A stretch of DNA of 64,000 nt from Mesorhizobium amorphae (GTDB lineage: Bacteria; Pseudomonadota; Alphaproteobacteria; Rhizobiales; Rhizobiaceae). A program made the translations under genes and the position numbers. The notes beneath the pieces were generated by a model that saw only the letters and a list, made by a program, of their open reading frames with translations, ran no database searches and had not been told where the DNA came from. The stretch lies in the NCBI GenBank assembly GCA_003240775.1, contig QFNI01000014.1, forward strand, positions 1 to 64,000, written 5' to 3'. Shown piece after piece: positions 24,723 to 32,766 of the stretch; positions within the stretch are counted from its first letter, which is position 1, and the number at the start of each line of letters is the position of its first letter.

Positions 24723-25828
24723 GCAGCAAGCCTCAGATGGTCCGCCAGGGCGGCGACGATGCGGGCGCCCGCCTGGCCGTCCCAGCGCGGAGGGACCGTG
24801 CCGCGCTTCCACGCGCCGGCAAACAGCCGCTCGAAGGCTTGGGCGAGGCGCGCGGGGTCGCTGCCCAGAAGCTCATTGGTGCCGAGCGTCACGGTTTCCG
24901 GGCGCTCGGTGGTGTCGCGCAGCGTCATGCAGGGGATGCCGAGCACAGTGGTTTCCTCGGACACGCCGCCGGAATCGGTGATGGCCGCCTTGCTGTGGCG
25001 GATCAGGTGGTTGAACTCCCGGTAGGGCTGGGGCGGCACGAGATGGATGCCTTGGGGCACCACGCATTGCGCGAGCGTGCGCGCGGTGCGCGGGTGGACC
25101 GGAAAGACGACCGGCAGGCCGCAGGCATTCGCCGCCACGGCTTGCAGGATGCGGGAAAGATTGTCGGGCGCGTCCACATTGGCCGGGCGATGGACCGTCA
25201 GCACGAGATACTGGCCGGGGCGCAGCGCGAGCGCATCCCAGGCGGCCGACGGGCAGAGGTGGGGAAGCGCGGCGAGCAGCGTGTCGATCATGGTGTTGCC
25301 CGCGAAATGGATGCGCGCGAGCGGCACGCCCTCGCGGCGGAGGTTCGCGCCCGCCGTCTCGCTGGTGGTGAAGAAGAGGGTGGACACCGCATCCGTGGCG
25401 CGGCGGTTGATCTCCTCGGGCATGGCATCGTCGCCCGAGCGGATGCCCGCTTCCACATGGGCCACGGGGATGTTCGCCTTGCGGGCGGAAAGCGCGCAGG
25501 CGAGCGTGGAGGTGACGTCGCCCACGACAAGCGTGAGTGCTGCGGGCGCCTGGGCGAGAAGCGCCTCGTAGGCCACCATGATGGCACCCGTCTGGGCGGC
25601 GGGCGTGCCTCTGGTCGCGCCGAGATGGATGTCGGGCGCGGGGATGCCGAGCTGCTCGAAAAAGGCGCCGGACATTGCGTGGTCGTGGTGCTGGCCGGTG
25701 TGGACAAGGCGGAAGCGCAAGGCGCCGCCTTCGCCCGCGTGGCGTTCGAGCGCGCGCAGGATGGGCGCGACCTTCATGAAATTGGGCCGCGCGCCCGCGA
25801 TCAGGTCGATCCGCGGATGCCGGCTCAC
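24719..25828 (-). CDS. wecB: UDP-N-acetylglucosamine 2-epimerase (non-hydrolysing)
   Basis: The 369-residue protein starts at a GTG overlapping the preceding stop (GTGA) and reads I-D-L-I-A-G-A-R-P-N-F-M-K-V-A-P, the classic WecB start. It also has H-T-G-Q-H near 48-52, H-V-E-A-G-I-R-S-G near 115-123, and the donor-site D-S-G-G-V-S-E-E-T near 285-293. It interconverts UDP-GlcNAc and UDP-ManNAc in the cytoplasm. Position between the oxidoreductase and heparinase genes suggests it supplies a modified amino sugar for the polysaccharide. The branch that makes other 2-epimers cannot be excluded. Confidence 0.9.
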   Translation of the reverse strand: MSRHPRIDLIAGARPNFMKVAPILRALERHAGEGGALRFRLVHTGQHHDHAMSGAFFEQLGIPAPDIHLGATRGTPAAQTGAIMVAYEALLAQAPAALTLVVGDVTSTLACALSARKANIPVAHVEAGIRSGDDAMPEEINRRATDAVSTLFFTTSETAGANLRREGVPLARIHFAGNTMIDTLLAALPHLCPSAAWDALALRPGQYLVLTVHRPANVDAPDNLSRILQAVAANACGLPVVFPVHPRTARTLAQCVVPQGIHLVPPQPYREFNHLIRHSKAAITDSGGVSEETTVLGIPCMTLRDTTERPETVTLGTNELLGSDPARLAQAFERLFAGAWKRGTVPPRWDGQAGARIVAALADHLRLAA

Positions 25829-27933
25829 GCCGCGGCCTCGCGCAGGCGGATGGCGGAGCGGGAGACTTCGAGGATTTCGTCGAAGGGGATGGGCGGGGGA
25901 CCGCCCTCGCCTGCCGCACGGAGGAAGCTTTCGATGGCGGGCGCGTGGCCCTTGTCGGGGCGCAGGCGCCAGAGGCGGGACACGGGGCGGGGCCAGTTCC
26001 AGGCGGACAGGCTGCGGAAATTGTCGAGGCGCAGGATGCCGCCGCCGCAGAAGACTTCGAGCCGCTCCTTGGGGAAATGGCGGGCGCCGTTTGCGTGATA
26101 GTGGATCGTGCCGATCGAGCCGTCGGCAAAGGCGAGCGAGAGGGTGGCGGTGTCGCGGGTGGGAGCGCCCAGCGCCAGCGACTGCTGCTGGAGGATGGGT
26201 GCGCCTGCGAGGAAGCGGAGGAGGTCGATGAAGTGGCAGGCCTCGCCGATGAGGCGGCCGCCATCGGCATGAGCCCAATGGGCGGGGGGAAGCGGGCCGG
26301 CATTCACGGTGTAGATGAAGCTCTTGGGCTCGGAACGGGCGGCGAGGAGCGTGCGCAAGGCCTGGGCGTGGGGTGCGAAGCGGCGGTTGAAGCCGACAGT
26401 GAGCGTGGGAGGACGGGGAAGCGCCTGAGCCCCGCGCCAGGCGGTTTCCACCAGCGCGAGTTCGGCCTCGTCTAGCGCGAGCGGCTTTTCCGTGAAGACG
26501 TGCTTGCCGGCGCTGAGCGCTGCAGCGGAAAGGCGGGCGTGACTGTCATGACGGGTGGCGATCACGACCGCGTCGATCGCGGGGTCGGAGAGGATCGCGT
26601 CCGGGTCGGTCGCGGCGGAGCGGAAGCCGAATTTTCTTGCGGCATGGGCGGCGTCGATGGGCTTGCGGGATGCGACCGTGGTGAGATCGGCGCCTGCTTG
26701 GTGAAGAGCTGGCAGGAGTGCCGCGAGAGCGTGGGCCCCGGCGCCGATCAAGCCGATGCGCGGGCGGGTGGGCGCGCGGGGCTGGGCGGGCAAGGCGAAT
26801 GGGGGAAGCTTAGCCGGCTTTGGCTCGCCTGTGCCGAAGTCGAGCAGGATGCCGAGCGAGGGTTCGGAGCCGCCGAGGACGGCATAGGCGCGAGGCGCTT
26901 CAGCAGCGGAGAAGCGGTGGGAGACGAGGGGTGCCGTTTGGATGCGGCCGGCGGCTATGGTGTCGAGCACGGCTTCGAAATTGCGGGCGGCCGTCCAGCG
27001 CACGAAACCCACGGGGTAGTCATGCCCGCGCTCGTAGGCCTGGTCGTAGCGGCCGGGGCCGTAGGAGCAGGACACGCGAAACGACAGCTCCTTTTCGAAG
27101 AAGGGCGCGCGGGGGACGGTCATGCCGGCGGTGCCGGCCAGCACGACCCGGCCGCGGCGCCGCGCGACGCGGGCGGCCTGGCGCAAGGGCGCTTCCGAGC
27201 GGGTGGCTGTGGCGAGCAGCACGGCATCTATGCCCCGGCCGCGCGAGAAGGCGAGTGCTGTGGGTTCGGGGTCGGCGTCGTTGGACAAGTCGAACGTTTC
27301 CGCGCCGAGCGATCGAGCCAGGGCGAGGCGGGCGGGGTCAAGGTCGAGCGCCAGGACGCGGGCGCCGTTGGCCTGGAGAAGCTGAAGAGCGAGCAGGCCG
27401 ACAGGGCCCAGACCGAACACGGTGACCGCTTCGCCCAGCGTCGGCTCTGCCAGGCGCACGGCCTGAAGGGCGACGGCGCCGAGCACGGTGAAGGCCGCGT
27501 CCTCGTCGGACACCGCATCGGGCACGGGGGCGCAGAGGTTGCGGCCGACGGCCACGAATTCGGCATGCCCGCCGTTCGACGCCACGCGGCTGCCGATCTC
27601 AAGCCCTTCCACGCCAGCGCCGAGCGCGACCACGGTTCCGACATTGCAGTAGCCGGGCGCATGGGGGCGGTCGAGGCGGGAGCGGACGGCACCGAGCGTG
27701 GCGAGCACTCCATCGGTGCGGGCCTTGGCGAAGGCGTCACGCAGGCGCTCGGGCTCGCGGCGGGCCTTGCCGAGCAGGCTCGCCTTGCCGAAGTCGAGGA
27801 GCGCGCGCTCGGTGCCGCTGGACAGAAGCGTCTTTCTCGTGCGGATCAAGACCTCGCCGGGGCCGGGGCGAGGTTCGGGCGCATCGAGCACGGAGATCGC
27901 GCCGTCGCGCACGCTTTGCGCAACGAGCATCAT
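25825..27933 (-). CDS. Bi-domain oxidoreductase (zinc-type alcohol dehydrogenase fused to Gfo/Idh/MocA)
   Basis: The 702-residue protein fuses a medium-chain dehydrogenase (about 1-350, with V-F-G-L-G-P-V-G-L-L-A-L near 168-179) to a Gfo/Idh/MocA oxidoreductase (about 375-700). The second domain has I-G-L-I-G-A-G-A-H near 378-386 and F-T-E-K-P-L-A near 467-473. Two adjacent ATGs (27928-27933) precede the conserved start; the outer one is used. This fused family is typical of bacterial polysaccharide loci and is thought to reshape a nucleotide sugar. It is the first gene of the four-gene minus-strand module. The exact substrate is unknown. Confidence 0.85.
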   Translation of the reverse strand: MMLVAQSVRDGAISVLDAPEPRPGPGEVLIRTRKTLLSSGTERALLDFGKASLLGKARREPERLRDAFAKARTDGVLATLGAVRSRLDRPHAPGYCNVGTVVALGAGVEGLEIGSRVASNGGHAEFVAVGRNLCAPVPDAVSDEDAAFTVLGAVALQAVRLAEPTLGEAVTVFGLGPVGLLALQLLQANGARVLALDLDPARLALARSLGAETFDLSNDADPEPTALAFSRGRGIDAVLLATATRSEAPLRQAARVARRRGRVVLAGTAGMTVPRAPFFEKELSFRVSCSYGPGRYDQAYERGHDYPVGFVRWTAARNFEAVLDTIAAGRIQTAPLVSHRFSAAEAPRAYAVLGGSEPSLGILLDFGTGEPKPAKLPPFALPAQPRAPTRPRIGLIGAGAHALAALLPALHQAGADLTTVASRKPIDAAHAARKFGFRSAATDPDAILSDPAIDAVVIATRHDSHARLSAAALSAGKHVFTEKPLALDEAELALVETAWRGAQALPRPPTLTVGFNRRFAPHAQALRTLLAARSEPKSFIYTVNAGPLPPAHWAHADGGRLIGEACHFIDLLRFLAGAPILQQQSLALGAPTRDTATLSLAFADGSIGTIHYHANGARHFPKERLEVFCGGGILRLDNFRSLSAWNWPRPVSRLWRLRPDKGHAPAIESFLRAAGEGGPPPIPFDEILEVSRSAIRLREAAA

Positions 27934-28148
27934 GGCGCGGGGCCATCGGAAAACTGCTTCCGTGCCACGCCACAACCCCCCGGTTATCCACGGCAACCAC
28001 TAGTCTTAACGAATTGCTACTTTCGCAATCCGTGCTCCGCAAGCATGGTGACGCGGGGAGACTTGCAGGGGCTGGGGAAAACTTCCGACATGCTTGGACG
28101 AAGCCCATCTCGGGCAGACTGGTGCGGTTTCTTGGGGATTCGCCGGGC
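27934..28148. promoter_or_regulatory. Divergent intergenic region before the flippase gene
   Basis: These 215 bases separate the bi-domain oxidoreductase and the flippase gene, which diverge. A somewhat AT-rich segment near 28000-28025 is the likeliest promoter site. No palindrome or small gene is evident. The left end could be shorter if the flippase starts at the GTG at 28122. Confidence 0.3.
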
Positions 28149-29600
28149 GTGAGTGGCGCCACTCTTCTTGAGCGGATCGGGCGCAACACGCTGGCGCAGC
28201 TGCTTTCACTTGGCGTGACCTTTGCCGACCGGCTGATCGGCGCGGGGCTTCTCGTGCGCGCCTGGGGGCCGGAGCAGTTCGGGGAATGGGCGCTTCTGTT
28301 TTCGGGGGCGTGCCTGATTCTGCTGGGCGAGGCCGGGTGCGGCACGGTGCTGGGCAATCTCTGGCAGCGTGCGCGGGGCGATGCCGTGGGGCGCGTGTGC
28401 GGGCTGGCGGCAAGTGTGGCGATGGTCCAAGCCGCTGTGCTCGCAGGGCTGGCCGGGCTTTGGCTTGCCTGGTCGGGGTTGCGCGGGGAGGAAGGGGCAG
28501 CCTTTGCGATCCTGGCGCTTGCGCTCGTGCTGCTTGCGGCGCGAGGGGGCGTGGGTCAGTTCCTGCGCGCGAAGGGCGAGTTCGCAGCCGGCGCGCTTCT
28601 GGAAGCGCTGCCGACGCTCGCCACGGTGGCGGGCACGGCAGGCGTGGCGCTGGCGGGCGGCTCAATCGTTGCGCTCGCAGCCGTCTACCTCGTGGCGCAG
28701 CTGGTGTTCGGCTGGGGGGTGACGCTTCTTCTTCTCAAGCGGCGCTTTGCCGACTTCACGCTCCGGCCGGTTCGGCCGAGCCGGGACGAGGTCGGGCAGT
28801 TTGCCAGGCAGTTGCGCTGGGTGACGCTGGGCCAGAATGCGCCGCTCGCCTGGACGCAGGCGCCGATCCTGCTTTTGGGCGCGTTCGGCACAAGCGGGGT
28901 GGCACTGGCGGGGTTTCTTCTCGTGCGGACGCTGGTCGGCCTCGCGCGGCAGCTCGCCTCCGTGCTTGCGGTGGCGGCGGGCGTTGAACTTGCGCGGGAA
29001 GACCTGGCACACGGCCGGATCGGGGCGGTGACGCGCGTGCTGTGCGCGCTTTCGGCTGCGCTGGGGTCCGGGGTGATCGTGTGGGGGCCCGCCCTGCTCG
29101 GGCTCTGGACGGGCGAGGCCGAACTGTTCGATCAGGCGGTGGCGGCATGGCTTGTAGCGGGCAGCCTCACTGCCTGCCTGGGCGCGCCGCTTGCGCAGAC
29201 GCTGCTTTATTCGGGTGCGCCGCGCGCGCCTGCCTTGGCGCTTGTGGGTCAGCTCGGGGCGGGGTTGGTGGGGGCCGCGGTTCTCTTGCCGGGCTTCGGC
29301 ATCGCAGGGGCCGCGGCGGGGCTGGCGATGGGCGAGGTCGTGGGCCTCATCCTCCTCCTGCGCATGACGAGCACGCCCCTCATTTCGCTGTTGCCCGCCC
29401 TCGTTGCGCTGGGAACAAGCCTGGGCTGGAACGCGCTCGTGGCCGAGACGGCGAGCGCGGTGCTGGGCGATTGGCCCGGCATTGCCGCGTGGGCAGTGTT
29501 CGGGCTCCTCCTTTCGCTCGTTCTTGCCTTGCCGCCATCGGTGCGGCGGAGGGTTCTCACTCGAAGAGCGCAGATGCGAAGCGCCGCCGGAAGCGCGTGA
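28149..29600 (+). CDS. Wzx-like polysaccharide flippase (MATE/MOP superfamily)
   Basis: The protein has about 483 residues and roughly 12-14 hydrophobic helices spread along its length, with the N-terminal R-I-G-R-N-T-L-A-Q-L-L-S-L-G pattern of Wzx/RfbX proteins. It should flip the lipid-linked repeat unit across the inner membrane. The start is uncertain: GTG at 28149 (used), GTG at 28122 or TTG at 28014 are in frame, and no ATG is available near the first helix. Its 3' end overlaps the convergent glycosyltransferase by 44 bases. Confidence 0.78.
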   Translation: MSGATLLERIGRNTLAQLLSLGVTFADRLIGAGLLVRAWGPEQFGEWALLFSGACLILLGEAGCGTVLGNLWQRARGDAVGRVCGLAASVAMVQAAVLAGLAGLWLAWSGLRGEEGAAFAILALALVLLAARGGVGQFLRAKGEFAAGALLEALPTLATVAGTAGVALAGGSIVALAAVYLVAQLVFGWGVTLLLLKRRFADFTLRPVRPSRDEVGQFARQLRWVTLGQNAPLAWTQAPILLLGAFGTSGVALAGFLLVRTLVGLARQLASVLAVAAGVELAREDLAHGRIGAVTRVLCALSAALGSGVIVWGPALLGLWTGEAELFDQAVAAWLVAGSLTACLGAPLAQTLLYSGAPRAPALALVGQLGAGLVGAAVLLPGFGIAGAAAGLAMGEVVGLILLLRMTSTPLISLLPALVALGTSLGWNALVAETASAVLGDWPGIAAWAVFGLLLSLVLALPPSVRRRVLTRRAQMRSAAGSA

Positions 29601-30579
29601 AGCGGAATTCGGCCTGCCAGCGCGCCTGGCCCGCCCGCCCCATGCGGGTGCGCAGGGCCTCGTCGCGCAGGAGTTCGATCAAGGACCGGGCGAGTTCGCC
29701 GGGCTGGTCGTGGTCTATGCAGAACCCGGTCTCGCCGTGGCGGTTCACCTCGCTGCCCGCGTCGTGGACGGAGGCGAGAACGGGAATGCCGCGGCGCATG
29801 GCTTCCGCATAGACAAGGCCGAAGCCTTCGCCGCGCGAGGGCATGGCGAGGAGGCCCGTTTCCCGCCAGAGTTCCTCGATGGCGCTTTCGGGCACGAAGC
29901 CGCGCACGTCGATGCGATGCGCCACAGGCGATCGGGCCGCGCGCGCCTGGATGGCGGGAAGGCCCCTGCCCCCGCCTGCCATCAGAAGCCGCGCTTCGGG
30001 CACACTCGCCACCACGGCGGGCCAGGCGTCGATCAGGTGCTCGTGGCCCTTGTAGCTTTCGCGCTCGTCGATGCGGCCGAGGATCAGAGCGGTCGGCGGG
30101 TTCGCAAGGGGCGGCAGGGCGGCGCTGTCGGCTTCGGTCGCGAGCGGGCAGACGCGCGCGGTGGGAAGCGCGCCGTGCAGGCGCTCGAAGCGGGCCAGCG
30201 TGTGCTGGGAGTTGACGAGAACGCGCGCGGCCCGGCGGAAGACCGCGAGCGCCTGGGGCTTGGCATTCTCCCAGGCCTCGATGCCGTGCATCCAGACGGC
30301 GAACGGCCCTGCCCCGCGCGGATGGGCGCGCGCCACGCCTGCCGAATCGTAGAGCGAGAGGTGGACGCCGCGTGTGCCGCGCCAGGCGTGGAAGCAGAAG
30401 CGCAGCTTGGAGCCCTTCGCGTGGCGCACCGCGAAAGGCAGGTCGTGCGGCTCATGGTCGAGCAGGCTTACGGCGCGCATGGGCCGGCCGGCGGCTGCGA
30501 GCGTGAGCCCCGAAAGGCGCGCGACACGCGCGATGCCGCCGCGGCCTGCGGCAAAGGAAGCGGCTCCGAGAAAGATCAT
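29557..30579 (-). CDS. Glycosyltransferase family 4
   Basis: The 340-residue protein has the GT4 fold. The N-terminal acceptor half opens M-I-F-L-G-A-A-S-F-A-A-G-R-G-G-I-A-R. The donor half has I-L-G-R-I-D-E-R-E-S-Y-K-G-H-E near 167-181 and the E-G-F-G-L-V-Y-A-E-A-M motif near 259-269. The ATG overlaps the methyltransferase stop (ATGA). It is the last gene of a minus-strand group with the methyltransferase and polymerase-like genes and should extend the repeat unit. Sugar specificity cannot be predicted. Confidence 0.87.
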   Translation of the reverse strand: MIFLGAASFAAGRGGIARVARLSGLTLAAAGRPMRAVSLLDHEPHDLPFAVRHAKGSKLRFCFHAWRGTRGVHLSLYDSAGVARAHPRGAGPFAVWMHGIEAWENAKPQALAVFRRAARVLVNSQHTLARFERLHGALPTARVCPLATEADSAALPPLANPPTALILGRIDERESYKGHEHLIDAWPAVVASVPEARLLMAGGGRGLPAIQARAARSPVAHRIDVRGFVPESAIEELWRETGLLAMPSRGEGFGLVYAEAMRRGIPVLASVHDAGSEVNRHGETGFCIDHDQPGELARSLIELLRDEALRTRMGRAGQARWQAEFRFTRFRRRFASALFE

Positions 30580-31262
30580 GCAGGTCTCCGGCAGGCGACG
30601 AGGCGCAGCGTATCCGTGACGGATGCGAGGCCAAGGGGGCGGGCGATGTGCGACAAGACGGGCACGACGCCGAACGTGGTGGTGGCAATGGGTTCGAGCC
30701 GCTCGCGCCGGAGCGCCTGCTCGATGCGGGCAAGACCCGGCGCGTGGCGCGACATCGCGCGGTAGGCGGGGCGGCCGGTCGTGTGGAAGCGGACGGTTTC
30801 CGCCCAGCGATAGGCGCTTCGCAGGTTGGGCAGCGAAAACAGGAGCGTGCCGCCGGGGCGCAGCGACCGGCCGAGGAAGCTCAGGCCCGCCTCCCAGTCC
30901 GGCAGGTATTCGAGCACGCTGGAACAGAGCACGAGATCGAAGCGCGCGCCGTCCAGGGCGGCTTCATCGCCGATGCGGGCTTCGCGGAAGCGGAGGTTGA
31001 GTGTGGTGCCTGCGCGTTCGCGGGCAATCGCGAGCATCGCGGGGCTGGGGTCGATGCCGAGAACGCTGCCAGCATGTCGGGCGGCGAGCGCGGACAGAAC
31101 GCCCGGCCCGCAGCCGGCGTCGAGCACGGCGGAGACGGGCGTTGCGAAGCGCTCGATCCAAGTGCGCCAGATCCGCTCGCGCTCGCGGAAGGCTGCGGAG
31201 AGCGTGTAGCGGTCTGCAAAGACCGAGGCGTGGCTGTCGTGCCAGCTTGCTGCGTCGGTCAT
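30576..31262 (-). CDS. SAM-dependent class I methyltransferase
   Basis: The 228-residue protein has motif I V-L-D-A-G-C-G-P-G-V-L near 44-54, then L-G-I-D-P-S-P near 68-74, and the motif IV-like D-L-V-L-C-S-S-V-L-E-Y near 108-118. This is the standard SAM-binding Rossmann layout. It overlaps the polymerase-like gene and the glycosyltransferase by four bases each, so it belongs to the polysaccharide operon. O-methylation of a sugar or capping of the chain end is likely but not proven. The start is set by the ATGA overlap. Confidence 0.82.
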   Translation of the reverse strand: MTDAASWHDSHASVFADRYTLSAAFRERERIWRTWIERFATPVSAVLDAGCGPGVLSALAARHAGSVLGIDPSPAMLAIARERAGTTLNLRFREARIGDEAALDGARFDLVLCSSVLEYLPDWEAGLSFLGRSLRPGGTLLFSLPNLRSAYRWAETVRFHTTGRPAYRAMSRHAPGLARIEQALRRERLEPIATTTFGVVPVLSHIARPLGLASVTDTLRLVACRRPA

Positions 31263-32704
31263 CGGGCGGGGCTCGGGCGTCGGGAGGGGAAGAAGGGAGT
31301 GGCGAGCCAGGCGGCGAGGCCTGCGAGGGCTGCCAGAAGCAGGCTCGCGGCGACGTCGCCCGCGAGAACGCCGTCGGTGCGGATGCCCATCCAGATGCCG
31401 AGGAAGACGGCCGGGAAGTGGAGCCACCGCTCCTCCGACACCGCCCAGACCGCGTAGCGCGCGGAAAGAAAGAAGGCCAAGCCGAGCGGCACCATCACCA
31501 AAGGCAGGCCGAGCCAGCCGAGGTTCCAGTAGCTTTCGGCGAAATAGCCCATCCAGGTGGACGAGGTTTCGGGGCCGCCGAGCAGCACCGTGTAGTCGCG
31601 GCCCATGGAGAAGACGGGCTTCTCGGGGGCGAGCACGCGGGGGATGGCGACCCAGGGGATGAAGAGAAGGGACGCGCCGGGCTGGCCTGCTTCGTGGAAG
31701 GCCAGAGCGGGGGCGGCCGCGTTCACATAGGAGATGCGCACGAGAGTGCCCTGGTAGCCATCGCCATCCGCAGCTTCATCAAGGCGGAGGGAGGCATGGG
31801 CGAGAGCGTCCAAGCGGTCCGCGAGACCGGCGGCCGTCTCGGGGCCGAGGCTGGCAAGGAGCGTGTCGCGCGCTTCGCCAATGGTGCGCTCGATCAGGGT
31901 GAAGCCGCCGGCGAGCATCAGGGCTGCGAGCGCCAGGCGTGGAAGGCTCGCGCGGCGGTGGAGGAAGGCTAGCGCCAGCATCAGGAGCGGCAGGAGCGCT
32001 TCGCTCTTGTTGAGGCGGACGAGGCCGAGCGCTGCATCCGCGATGCCCAGGGCCAGCACGAGCGGCAGGAGCGCGGGCTTGTTTCGGATAGCCCAGAGCG
32101 CGAGCAGGAAAAGGCCTGCGGGCGCGCAGTAGGACAGGCTCGTCAGCGCGCCGGGCACCACCGTGTCGCCGAAGGCTCCGGCCTCCTGGGGCAGGATCAC
32201 CAAAAGTTTCACGCCGTAGCCGAGGGCGGCGAAGAGGAGGGCCGCAGGCAGGAGTTCGCCCTCTCCGCTCGCAGGTGAAGCCTCAAGCGGCCAGAAGGTG
32301 GCAGCGAAGCGGACGGTGGCGAGAAGCACGAGGATCGAGGCCGTGGTGACGGCGTTGAAGAGCGCTATCGTGTCCGGCTCGGGCGCGTGAAAGGCGTGAA
32401 GCTCCGTGAGCGTCGTCTCGTTCATCAGGAGGTGGGCGACCGTGCCCAGGCCGAAATAGACGCCGGCCGAAACGCGCAGCCAGAAAAGGCCGGTCCAGAG
32501 CGCGAGCGGGGTCGCAAGAACACGGGCTGCCGCCCCGCCGAACAGGATCGTGGCAAGCGCCAGCGGCCCCGCCACATCCATCGGGCCGGGGCCGGACAGG
32601 CAATAGAAGCAGAGAAGCAGCGCCAGGAGCCAAAGCTCGAGGGTGTGGACATGAAGGGCCGCGTCTCTCACGTCTTGCGGCCCTCGGGGTGGCGTCTCAT
32701 CCAC
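31259..32704 (-). CDS. Polytopic membrane protein, probable Wzy-type polysaccharide polymerase
   Basis: The 481-residue protein has about ten hydrophobic helices and a large soluble loop (about 265-375). That layout is typical of Wzy polymerases, which have little sequence conservation. It starts at a GTG with GAGGGGAG upstream. It is the first gene of a three-gene minus-strand operon with the methyltransferase and glycosyltransferase. In a Wzx/Wzy pathway it would polymerise repeat units at the periplasmic face. The call is by topology and context; no diagnostic motif was seen. Confidence 0.62.
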   Translation of the reverse strand: MDETPPRGPQDVRDAALHVHTLELWLLALLLCFYCLSGPGPMDVAGPLALATILFGGAAARVLATPLALWTGLFWLRVSAGVYFGLGTVAHLLMNETTLTELHAFHAPEPDTIALFNAVTTASILVLLATVRFAATFWPLEASPASGEGELLPAALLFAALGYGVKLLVILPQEAGAFGDTVVPGALTSLSYCAPAGLFLLALWAIRNKPALLPLVLALGIADAALGLVRLNKSEALLPLLMLALAFLHRRASLPRLALAALMLAGGFTLIERTIGEARDTLLASLGPETAAGLADRLDALAHASLRLDEAADGDGYQGTLVRISYVNAAAPALAFHEAGQPGASLLFIPWVAIPRVLAPEKPVFSMGRDYTVLLGGPETSSTWMGYFAESYWNLGWLGLPLVMVPLGLAFFLSARYAVWAVSEERWLHFPAVFLGIWMGIRTDGVLAGDVAASLLLAALAGLAAWLATPFFPSRRPSPAR

Positions 32705-32766
32705 CTCCCCTCGGACGCCGCGGACAATCGGCGGGATCGAATCGCAACTTGAGAGCGCCGTCCGCC

